Positions 55,910 through 64,000 of a stretch of 64,000 nt of DNA are shown in pieces. The stretch comes from Capitulum mitella. Lineage: Eukaryota; Arthropoda; Thecostraca; Pollicipedomorpha; Pollicipedidae. The first letter of the stretch is position 1; the number at the start of each line of letters is the position of its first letter. The stretch lies in contig CP099846.1 in the NCBI GenBank assembly GCA_030062745.1, positions 26,929,201 to 26,993,200 on the forward strand, read 5' to 3'. Below the pieces are notes generated by a model, which did no database searches, was not told the origin of the DNA, and saw only the letters and a list, made by a program, of their open reading frames with translations. The position numbers and the translations under genes were made by a program.

Positions 55910-55988
55910 TAAGCATTCATTTACCTTCTTCCAGAGGTTCCAGAGGTGTGCCAAAATGGGCATTGTCATCATCGCTGTCTGAGTCCAT
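49711..55988 (-). CDS. GPATCH1: GPATCH1 homologue (G-patch spliceosome protein), 9 coding exons
   Basis: Exons, in order, 55988-55925, 55658-55438, 55075-54921, 54408-54309, 53823-53569, 53149-52375, 51838-51532, 51113-50882 and 50595-49711 join in phase to 997 codons plus stop (human about 930). GPATCH1 is a nuclear, spliceosome-associated protein; the link is family knowledge. Recognised parts: N-terminus MDSDSDDD then FGTPLEPLEEG; the family-specific block GAFTGGFSAGFFNTVGS and FVSSR to residue 95; the G-patch VRILKSMGWRPGQGIG near 150-165; YGCAPPPG; EEDDEDIYTTEDMSNY; KPFASDPEKQQRYEQFL; SLTDWERERELSEF; MFGPLTR then EWHPAPLLCRRFNV; DLFKAIFDNSSSDSE; and a C-terminal Lys/Ser/Asp tail. The Pro/Ala-rich middle is longer than in vertebrates. 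The donor after the G-patch is the least certain junction. Confidence 0.95.
50882..51113 (-). CDS. GPATCH1: GPATCH1 coding exon 8
   Basis: Begins SSIVGTLSS, aligning with the vertebrate STLVG after NPYP. The following Pro/Glu/Ala-rich segment has no clear counterpart, so this exon is assigned by position and phase. Confidence 0.75.
51532..51838 (-). CDS. GPATCH1: GPATCH1 coding exon 7
   Basis: SLTDWERERELSEFQRSA, then RRKMFGPLTRRQQEWHPAP and LCRRFNVKNPYP: the most conserved C-terminal block of the family. Donor CCGCA/GTGAGT. Confidence 0.95.
52375..53149 (-). CDS. GPATCH1: GPATCH1 coding exon 6
   Basis: Starts AFGVGAFEEDDEDIYTTEDM and ends KPFASDPEKQQRYEQFLKL with SAANRK. The middle is Ala/Pro/Gly-rich and poorly conserved. 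Confidence 0.94.
53569..53823 (-). CDS. GPATCH1: GPATCH1 coding exon 5
   Basis: VYGCAPPPG, an acidic Ser/Asp stretch, DVLLAPDDEE, FGLGYRGLDRRSVLG and GGKLAIRGQ. Matches the family order directly after the G-patch. Confidence 0.93.
54309..54408 (-). CDS. GPATCH1: GPATCH1 coding exon 4 (G-patch)
   Basis: DTVGVRILKSMGWRPGQGIG then PRVTHSEKKRRRK. The glycine-rich GW..G.G.G pattern defines a G-patch, an activator motif for DEAH helicases. I chose the donor AAG/GTACAG at 54309; an alternative TCT/GTCCCC 21 bases downstream is weaker. Confidence 0.9.
54921..55075 (-). CDS. GPATCH1: GPATCH1 coding exon 3
   Basis: HGIAPQRIQAKSEFQEP, KRPHPQFNEGPIPGQPVLDQ and LVKPVK. GIAP and the P-x-PG-x-x-LDxL block are family landmarks leading into the G-patch. 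Donor GTCAA/GTAAGG. Confidence 0.93.
55438..55658 (-). CDS. GPATCH1: GPATCH1 coding exon 2
   Basis: EDQTVRDARGRQRFHGAF, TGGFSAGFFNTVGSRDGF, FVSSRASRAE and RPEDFMDDE: the N-terminal conserved domain of GPATCH1 proteins. Confidence 0.95.
55874..55908. repeat. (GA)n microsatellite in GPATCH1 intron 1
   Basis: About 17 pure GA units just downstream of coding exon 1. Confidence 0.95.
55925..55988 (-). CDS. GPATCH1: GPATCH1 coding exon 1
   Basis: MDSDSDDDNAHFGTPLEPL then EE, 21 codons and one base, with donor GAAG/GTAAAT. A TTTTCTTGCAG acceptor at 56030-56040 shows that a non-coding exon lies further upstream. Confidence 0.92.
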
Positions 55989-56734
55989 TGTTCCAGAAAC
56001 AATAACTTTCTTTTGACTTGAGCAAATATCTGCAAGAAAACATTCTGTGACCCAAACACAGTAAGACACTGTCTGGTTCATGGAGAAAAAAATTATACCA
56101 TGGTCATGGTCAGAGATCCTCAATGATTTGGAAGTCTAGACCATCAGAATAGACAGGTAGACATATAAGATGCTGACTGAAATCCTAGTCAGTCACCCAG
56201 AAATTTTTGGATACCTTGAGCCATGAACATGGCCAGACACTTCTGATGATTCAAGTGAGTGCATCAATCTCCCATTAACTGCCACAAACTGAAAACCAAC
56301 CAATTGTTTTGAGTCATTTACAGACAATATCAGAGTGCTAGTGCTGCAGAAAATGTACTCAGGCCCTTGCATTTTCTTCATATTTTTAGTGTAGGGAACA
56401 GCACCTGTGGCTCTCTGGATCCAGCAATACTTGACAAAGACAAATTTAGGAATGTTATACATCACATTTCCACCATGCAGTGAAAAACAGCACAAATGGG
56501 ACAAAAATCATACAAGATAATTTTGAGGCAATTATTTGTGGTTCACTTGTTGCATATCATTTCAAGATGAAGAAAATTGACAAAAGTGACAAAATTACTA
56601 AAAAATATTGTCACTCCATTCATCACTGACCATGCACCACTTGTATGACTTCTGCTGCAATTCTATGGTAAAAAAGTCAAAAAGGGCCATTCCCAAGGTG
56701 AAGTTACCTTGAGCCTAATGTTGTCATCAGTATA

Positions 56735-56850
56735 ACCTAACTTAATATGGAATAGATCAGATAACTAACCTAACTTAACCTAACCCTATGCTAACCCGAC
56801 CTAACCTAACTTAACCTAACATAACATATTTAGTTGCATGACCTAACCTT
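56735..56850 (-). repeat. Degenerate TTAGG (CCTAA) tract
   Basis: Mixed CCTAA, CTTAA, CCCTA and CCGAC variants within 115 bases, read as TTAGG on the minus strand. It looks like a decayed telomere-type array. Confidence 0.75.
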
Positions 56851-57492
56851 TGTTGGACAGAACCAAGTCCGTTTGCACCCTTTATTGGTCTACAGCCTCT
56901 AGTAGGAGGGAGGTTGGCCTTCAGCACATTACACTCTGTGAGCATCCATTTATTGGACTGTGGCCTCTTGTATTATTTACTGATGATTTCATCAAATGTT
57001 ATGCAGTACATATGGCACTAGTGCAGTAGACAGTGTAAACAAGATGGTGCCACCCATTCCAGTTGTGTTTGCTTACAGTGGAATATATGTCCAATTCCTT
57101 TAGGAGCCATACTGGTAGTATCACCATTTCTTGCTTTCACAGGAAAGTTTATGAGCTTTTCTGTATCAAATGTATGGCAAACATGGTCTATGAAATGGTG
57201 AAAAGGTGATGTATTGCCCACACATATTACATGCAGATAATGCCTTCTTTATTGTTATAATAACTTATTATTATACTACTTTAATTGCCTTTAAATATCT
57301 GTGCATGCAAAATGCCTCTTTGATTCTTTTAAGCCTGAATTATAAACATTCCCTCAAAACCATGACTATCATTCACAACCACATTGTGAATGTTGTTGCT
57401 GATGAGTGTATGTATAATGCTAAATTACAAGAGTAATGATGCATTATTTGCCAAAAAGCAACTGCACCCCTTTCCATGCTGCACAGGCATGA

Positions 57493-57869
57493 GGTAATCC
57501 TTTAGAAGCGCGCGCCATAAACCAAGCACACTGGATGACACATATACGGCGCGCGTGGCAAAAGGAGACGTCAGCTGTTGTAAGAAACAACAATGTTATG
57601 CACTGGAGCTCCAGGTCGTGGATCACCTACTATTCGCTAACCTAACCTAACCTAACCTAACCTAACCTAACCTTACCTAACCTAACCTAACCTAACCTAA
57701 CCTAACCTACTGTGTAAAATAAGAGCGCACAGTAGGTGATCTACGACTTGGAGCTCCAGTGCATAATGTTGTTGTTTCTTGCAACAGCTGACGTCTCCTT
57801 TTGCCACGCGCGCCGTATATGTGTCATCCAGTGTGCTTGGTTTATGGCGTGCGCTTCTAAAGGATTGCC
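57493..57869. mobile_element. Foldback element with TTAGG array in its loop
   Basis: Inverted arms of about 139 bp (57493-57631 and 57731-57869) differ at only a few positions. The outermost bases are GGTAATCCTTTAG and, inverted, GGCAATCCTTTAG. A direct repeat CAGGCATGA flanks both sides (57484-57492, 57870-57878), a 9-bp target duplication as in Mutator-like elements. The loop holds (TTAGG)n and a small hairpin CCTACTGTG...CACAGTAGG. No coding frame. Confidence 0.88.
57637..57710 (-). repeat. Interstitial telomere-type array (TTAGG)n
   Basis: About 14 CCTAA units on the + strand, one changed to CCTTA. TTAGG is the ancestral arthropod telomere unit. Confidence 0.95.
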
Positions 57870-59348
57870 CAGGCATGACATCTCAGCTTCAAATGCAAAA
57901 GCCTGCCAGTAGCAGTGCTAGTGGTTTATGCAAAAGTGCCCATTAATATGATGTCAATTAAACTAAGTCGTTTCCCGACGAACTGACATCTCGAATAAGT
58001 CCTCCACCATATTTTAAGAATTTCCAGAATGTAGTAATACCAATGAAATCATCTCAAAACTCAGCTACAGCATATCGTAACGATGTAACAATACTGTAGG
58101 CTGAAAACCAAACAATCCATTGGTTTCATAGGATGATATGACAAGCCTCATATCTAAAAACGCAAACAGCCATATAACAAACCGAAGACACTAAACGTTT
58201 TAATATTTTACTTGAACACCTAAGCAGCGGGAAGCGTCATTGTTTTGTAGAGTGTGCGCCAGGAAAGTAGTCTCCCTAAGGATGGATAGAGATGGGTTGT
58301 AATAGAGATGGTTGGACACTACCGACACAAGACATCGATATTTCTTTCACCTGCTCCTTGACACAGTAACCTTTGTGCGACCGTTGGGTTTCTCAACCTG
58401 TGTGACTCATGTCCCACTAGTAACAATACGGTTCGCGACTCCCAGAAATAAGGGGGAGGGCAGGGTACCGTTTCATACAGTTTCTTTTTAGTCATTGCCA
58501 TGGGCCTGTCAAAATATGTAGGAGGGGGGGGGGGCTTCACCATTCCGAATCTCCCAGTCGCCAGCGACAAATCGGGAGTGAGAATCATTCGTGGCTTTGC
58601 GATGGAGGTTAACTATGCTCGCAACCCCCCCCCCCCAACGCTGGGAGAGTATGCATATGCACTAGGTAAGTTGTGCGCCGGAGAACTGCTCGTGCGCGTC
58701 ATCGACATCCTTCGTACATGGCTCAGCATCCGTGTGAACAAGTGGTACAAAGGCAGATAGATCCCTGCAAATGCAGTACAATTTTCCTCGATGACTATTT
58801 TCCCACGTATTTCGGTCCAGAAAACTAAGGTTCTTTAATTCCTTCACTATCACCGCAGGAACAAATCTAAGTTCGTTGTGACGCCGGAGGATCCACTATT
58901 TCTGTTCTTTGTCACAGTGACCAACAATCTGTAGACACAGACACATCTAAAAACGTATTATATTTGAATTCCTTCCTCAACTATAAATTAACAGACGATA
59001 CTCAAGCATTGTTATAAAGCTATGCTCTGACAATATTAGGTAATTCTACTGGCTGGTTAGCATAAATACTTGTGCCTGCCCACTGGGAACCAGCTGCATT
59101 TACAAGCATGCCTCTGGCGGACGCAGCCATCACCAGAAACGAGTTCTGCTTAAAATGTGCAGAAAGCAGGTGCAAAATTATACAAAAATATAATCCAGCA
59201 ACTTCGATCGCGAAGCGGGATTCTTAAATGAGGCATGGACGCCAGCTAAGACAGCTGAGCAACCCACAAATGACTGAGTTGGAAGAAGTTTGGGAAAGCT
59301 GGCGAACATATGTGGGAAGTCTGTCGACATTTCCCGTGAAAACATCCT

Positions 59349-59453
59349 CTACTGCTCGTCCTTCTCCTTCGCGCCATGCTTCAGAATACGTGTGAACTCG
59401 ACGTAGTCGAACATGCCGTTCTTGATGGGCGCCTCCTTGTACATTTCGTCCAC
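59349..59453 (-). CDS. sqh: sqh coding exon 3
   Basis: [20 protein letters not shown] then [14 protein letters not shown]-stop; acceptor CCAACAG. Confidence 0.96.
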   Translation of the reverse strand: MDEMYKEAPIKNGMFDYVEFTRILKHGAKEKDEQ

Positions 59454-60771
59454 CTGTTGGAAAGCGATCAGTGTCGATTTAGACCAATCGATCTTGTCCT
59501 AGCTACCTATCATGATTTTCTCGACAGCAAAGTTTTGCAACCACAGGTGCAGACAAGGGGGGAGGTCCAGGGTCCAGGCCCACATTAGGCCTACATTTTT
59601 TGTGTAAACCATTGCACATCGTCTTCCTGGCAGGCCATTTTCATATGATTTCAGCTCACAATGAGCTCTGGCCCCTTCCCCCTTTAAGAAAATCTTGGCT
59701 ATGCCCCTGTTGGCAACACCAGTTAATGTCTCAAGAATGTACCCATGGCGATTGCAAACATGATCGTTAGCAGAGCGACAGGAATTACGATCACTCTAAA
59801 TGTTTCCACCATTAAAATAGATAGGAGACAGACGAAACCACAAATCAAGTCCTCCAGTTTAACGTACCGTTAACAGCATGCATACACGCACACATGAACA
59901 CAACCAGTGCGATCCTTAAGGAGACAGCGGCACTCAAGAAAGAACGCACTCGAGAGCGACGGCATGGCAAGCTCACGTCATCATCCGTGAAGCGGTCCCC
60001 CATGGTGGTGAGCAGCTCGCGCAGCCGATCCTCGGAGATGACGCCCGAGTTGTCCTCGTCGAAGCAGCCGAAGGCGTTCTTGATGACCTCCTCTGGGTCG
60101 GTGCCCTGCAGCCGCTCTCCGAACAGCGTCAGGAACATGGTGAAGTTGATAGGGCCCGGCGCCTCGCCCATCATGCCTTCCAGGTAGTCGTCGGTCGGGT
60201 CCTTGCCTGCGGCCAGGTGAGACGAGTTAGGAGGCGATCCCGGCTGCTGGGTTACTTCAAGAGTGGAAGGAGGTTTGGTGTTTCCAGCTCCTTTCATGAC
60301 CGTTTCATGACACTGCCCGTTTCATGACCCTGTCATTAATGGCATAAATGTAACAACAGCACAGGGGAACGAGAATGTCCGCTGGTCCACCAGACGACCC
60401 TGCCGTGTGTACGCCGGTATGCTACCACGCATCAAAATCACAGCCAACTTGACAAATCAGGCCAAAATTCCCCGCTCCCCCTCAAAAAAAGTAAAATAAA
60501 ATAGAAAAAATGGAAGCAGCAGGAGTAAACCACAAATAAACCAAAATATAGAGCACGACACATGAAAAATGATCCTCTTACCAAGTGACGCCAGCATATC
60601 ATGCAGGTCTTCCTTGTCGACAAAACCATCCCTGTTCTGGTCAATCATATTGAAGGCCTCCTTGAACTCCTGAATCTGCGCCTGGCCGAACATGGCGAAC
60701 ACGTTGGAGGTGGCGCGCTGCGCGCGCTTCTTCGTGACCCCACGCCGGGTGGCAGCACGACGAGACGACAT
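59349..60771 (-). CDS. sqh: Non-muscle myosin regulatory light chain (spaghetti squash type)
   Basis: Exons 60771-60582, 60206-59977 and 59453-59349 join in phase to 174 codons plus stop, the recalled length of Drosophila Sqh. The protein binds the neck of myosin II heavy chain and switches its motor on when phosphorylated. The N-terminus [16 protein letters not shown] carries the paired Thr21/Ser22 target of ROCK and MLCK (numbered with Met). The first EF-hand, with loop [12 protein letters not shown], retains the acidic metal ligands; later EF-hands ([12 protein letters not shown]) are of the usual degenerate kind. The end [12 protein letters not shown] is typical. The ATG is in CCACC context, six bases after a TTTCCAG acceptor, so a non-coding exon lies upstream. 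Muscle-type (Mlc2) is excluded by the non-muscle N-terminus. Confidence 0.97.
59542..59709. mobile_element. Possible hAT-type MITE fragment in the sqh intron
   Basis: Right end CTTGGCTATGCCCCTG resembles those of the two hAT MITEs. Near-matching 8-base flanks TTTGCAAC (59534-59541) and TTGGCAAC (59710-59717) differ at one position. The left end is poorly matched. Confidence 0.4.
59977..60206 (-). CDS. sqh: sqh coding exon 2
   Basis: [57 protein letters not shown] and MGDRFTDDD. Donor GAC/GTGAGC. Confidence 0.97.
60582..60771 (-). CDS. sqh: sqh coding exon 1
   Basis: Start [20 protein letters not shown], phosphorylation site and first EF-hand, ending MLASLG. Donor CTTG/GTAAGA. Confidence 0.97.
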
Positions 60772-60777
60772 GGTGGC

Positions 60778-63700
60778 TGGAAAAGAACGTGTTGACATAT
60801 GGTAAAAGCACTAAAACACTTAACAAACTGGCGTAATCCGAACTCGTGACAAATGCAAGCATAAAATTAGTAGTTTGGTGTGTGATGAGAACCCATTATA
60901 CTAAACCATATGACGAATTTGCCTTAGCAATAAAAAACTAATCATGCATGCAAAACTGATTATCTTCCGACATGACAATCTGACAAACTGCAATGAAATG
61001 CAGTATTTTGTACGGCCAGGATACATGTGGAACATCCCCAATCCAACAGCTGCAGCTCCCCTGGGATGCATGATGCAACCAGTTGCAACCCTGTGCAATG
61101 AAGGAGAACACATACAATAAACATAAAGAAGTGTCCTCAACATCAAAATCCTTGAACGGCTTTCGCCAAACTCGTAAATCCTCAGAAATATTGACAGCTT
61201 TTTACAGATGTCTCATTTCCATGGTACTTTTTTCTAGACATGAAAACTTATATATGCATATCTGGGGAATTTCCCAGTTGGTGCATCTGGCTAACACATC
61301 ACCCACGTATGGCGGGAAGGAACGACTGACGTCGGTAAGATGATGACATTCGTCGCCGAAATCGAATGCGAGAGTCAACAAAAGAGGAAACACACAATCC
61401 GATTTAGAACTCTTTCTAATATCAAAGAAAACAGGCCCATGATTTTGGCACACTTGTGCCTGATTCCATTTTGGGAAATCAATTTTGAATCACACTCATG
61501 GCTTGCTGAACCAAATGTGATTATGGCACAATGCAGTTTTCAAAAACCAAACTGATTTTGATTATGACTAAAAATGAAATGGGTCCACTCCTGAATCGAT
61601 ACCACTAAGATCTACCAGACAGGATTAAGCCAATGGAATCAATTCCAACTATGATAACATGGACGACCATGTGATTCCATTCCAATTCTGACCCTCACAC
61701 TTATCATGATATGTGTTATCATGTATCATCATATGATTCCAATTCTGACTCTAAGCAGAACTAAATCAATCTCAGAGTGTATTCTTATTCAGATGGAATT
61801 GAGCACAAGCCCAGATTTTGGACTAATGATGGTGTCTAAATATTAAGAATAGTGAGGGAAATCTTCAGACCTGGCTACTTGTGGTGGTCATGTAGCTCAG
61901 TAGCAATTAAAACCATGTGCCTGTATGGAAATTAGAAACTTTTGATGCTGTGAAAAACCAGACATAGCAATCTGTTTCAAAGTACAGTCATGGCTTCATG
62001 GTCTATATCAATGAGAGTGACAATGCAGTTCATCTTGAGACAGTGAACCCTGGTGCATTTTCAAATCAGACAAAATGAAGCAGCAACTAAAAGCATGTGC
62101 TTTCATGTAAATTTGGAACTTTTGATGCTATGATAACCCATGCAGGGCCATCTGTTTCAAAATACAGTTATGGCTTCCTGGTCTATGTCAATAACAGTGG
62201 CCACATAATTTATCTTGAGACAGCACAGCCTGGTGCATTTTCCCAAGTTTAAAAACAGGCATGTGGCATACTTCTATGATGACAACAATATGCTGGATGG
62301 TAGAGGACAATACCATTAGTTATATGTTATGGCCTTTGAAATGATTTGTTCGGGCCTGCACCCTGTGGACAGTAAATCCAGAAATCTCTCCACAGGAACA
62401 TGGAGGAGAGGATTCTTCCAAGGATTGTGAGTCTATGCTTGCTATTTCCTTTGCTAATGTCTCCAGATGCCTGGCCCACTTTCATTACCTTTTGCATGCA
62501 TCCAAGGAGCCTATGAACCCCACTACCCCCCTCCTCCCTTAGCTTAGCTTTGTGCCTAATCACCCAGTAGTAACTGGCTGGCTGCTGACCTGAATTGGAC
62601 TGGAGGGTGGTGGCAGCCCTTCAACACAATTTTATGCCACAGACAGAAAGGGCTGTGAAAGTGGTTGGGGACATTTATTTCAACAGACAAATGTGCACAG
62701 GTCTACTTTCCTCACAACAGAATCTACCAGAGCTACTGAAAACCTTCCACAATTCTATATCTTTCTGCCACCTGCTAGTCACATTAGCTGAGAGTGGTGC
62801 AGAACATGGGCCATGCTGCATGAACATGCACATTTTACTGTCCCTCTCCTCTGAAGACAAAACAAATAAACATTTTCTGACAAAGATTTCAAGGATTGGT
62901 AGCAAAGGCTACAAAATGAGCATATGAAATACAAACAGCAGAGCAATATTGTGAATTATGCTCATAGCTTAATCTGTCAGTGCTTTATATTTAATGCAAT
63001 GACAAAGCATGCAGATCTAGGAATTATTTTACTTGATTACATTCTGGTACAAAGTAGGCAACAGATGTTTCCACTCTACTTCCAACTCACCAAAAATTAT
63101 CAAAACATGCTATCAGAAAACAACACAGTTTTCCTGATGAAAGTTAAACATTTTACATAGTCTGCCAATCATGAAACTGATAGTGTATGAGGGATTCCAA
63201 TAAAGTTGTTTGAGTACACATATGCTTCAATGTTTTTTCCATAAATTTAATAAACCATTAGAAGCTGCCCAGTCTGAATGAGGGTGTTATGTACCTTACC
63301 ATTGTTAAACATCAGGTTTGCCATTTTTCTGCAAAAACAGCCTGTGGACCACACTGCCAACTGCAGCAAATTTTCACAGGAGCTTGTCAGTGCAAAAGTG
63401 ATTACTGGCATACAACATGGTGCACAATTTAGATTCTGCTGCACACAACACACAGTTCTGGTGTGTCCATGCATACCAGAATGGACACACAAGAAAAAAA
63501 CATCAAACTTTCCTAGAAAAGTGTTTATGAACAAACGCTTTGCTCATTTGCAGTATACGACCTATGGCGCATTATTAAATTTTAAATTCTTAACTCAGCC
63601 TTAAATGTTCCAGACTCCTTATGTCTGTTCAAATGCGCCACCAATCAAAACAATGATCTCAAAACACCTGAAATAAATCCTCTCCAAAACAATATACATG

Positions 63701-64000
63701 ACCCTTCCAAAACTTTGGTAAATCCATAAGTCTCTACCTTTATAAACCTGGTGTGAAGTACAAATGAGATTTATGAGATCTACTCCACAAACTGGACGGC
63801 GTCTCCTCCCTGGAATCTACGTGCACCACGCCCAACCGACCAACGGACGTGCTTTGCGGGAGAGATCGGAGAGATTTTGCGTAATCACTTCGCCATAAAT
63901 GACACTAGAGCGCCAGTTTTGTAACCTTTAATGTTGCAACCCTCTTATCGATGTGTTATCGATATGTACGTAAAACATCGCCTACGGTGACGTCGAAAAA
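60778..64000 (-). other. Probable 5' UTR intron and promoter side of sqh
   Basis: No other gene found. From about 61680 to 63530 the sequence is AT-rich and almost free of CpG, then CpG returns near 63790-63900, where a promoter and first exon on the minus strand are expected. Two diverged copies of a 190-base stretch (around 61900-62050 and 62090-62240; GAAACTTTTGATGCTGTG / GGAACTTTTGATGCTATGA and TATGGCTTC) form a direct repeat. Confidence 0.5.
61905..62240 (+). repeat. Diverged direct repeat of about 190 bp
   Basis: AGCA(A)TTAAAACCATGTGC..., ACTTTTGATGCT, CCATCTGTTTCAAA(G/A)TACAGT and ATCTTGAGACAG occur twice in the same order, about 185 bases apart. Confidence 0.8.

Larger units (their letters stand above)
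56030..59348. other. Region upstream of GPATCH1 and downstream of the myosin light chain
   Basis: From the exon-1 acceptor to about 57960 the DNA is nearly free of CpG apart from an inserted element, and is probably GPATCH1 5' UTR intron. After 57960 CpG becomes normal; the promoter is likely between 57960 and 58330 but was not located. A run of G (58526-58536) and of C (58625-58636) lie further on. No other gene. Confidence 0.5.

Overview
The window looks like nuclear DNA of an arthropod, most plausibly a crustacean. Four intron-containing, conserved animal genes can be assembled exon by exon. The array at 57.6 kb uses the arthropod telomere unit TTAGG. The Lis-1 and myosin light chain reconstructions come out at my recalled lengths for the Drosophila proteins (411 and 174 residues). 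A barnacle-like source would fit the GC-rich exons and mobile-element-rich spacers, but that is only inference.

Layout. 1-5.1 kb: non-coding DNA upstream of FoxF, with several GC-rich islands. 5.19-18.41 kb (+): FoxF (biniou-type forkhead factor), three coding exons, 727 aa, split by introns of 6.1 and 4.9 kb; intron 1 carries a pogo-like element and an array of GACGTC motifs, intron 2 a cluster of forkhead-type motifs. 18.4-38 kb: about 19.6 kb with no recognisable host gene. It holds two hAT-type MITEs, a paired CArG palindrome beside a GC island, a large strand-switching degenerate repeat, a TTAA-flanked element, and a decayed Ty3/gypsy LTR element with a smaller TA-flanked element nested in it. 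38-48.2 kb (+): Lis-1, nine coding exons plus a probable non-coding first exon. 49.7-56 kb (-): GPATCH1 homologue, nine coding exons, 997 aa, convergent with Lis-1. 56-59.3 kb: upstream of GPATCH1, with degenerate and clean TTAGG arrays. 59.35-60.77 kb (-): non-muscle myosin regulatory light chain (spaghetti squash type), three coding exons. 60.8-64 kb: probable 5' intron and promoter side of that gene.

How the genes relate. I see no operon or pathway cluster. FoxF is a tissue-restricted regulator with long, motif-rich introns. Lis-1 (dynein regulator), GPATCH1 (spliceosome factor) and the myosin light chain (actomyosin contractility) are broadly expressed. The stretches just 5' of the coding regions of these three are almost free of CpG, whereas FoxF is CpG-rich; this is the clearest regional contrast in the window and fits germline gene-body methylation of housekeeping genes.

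Most striking items: (1) the Lis-1 intron before exon 8 is filled with a minisatellite whose unit copies that exon's own 3' splice site and first codons; (2) a foldback element with 139-bp arms and a 9-bp target duplication carries a (TTAGG)n array in its loop; (3) CpG deserts sit at three gene 5' ends; (4) an 11-residue YDTDG-type repeat lies in FoxF upstream of the DNA-binding domain. All calls come from reading the sequence; no searches were run.
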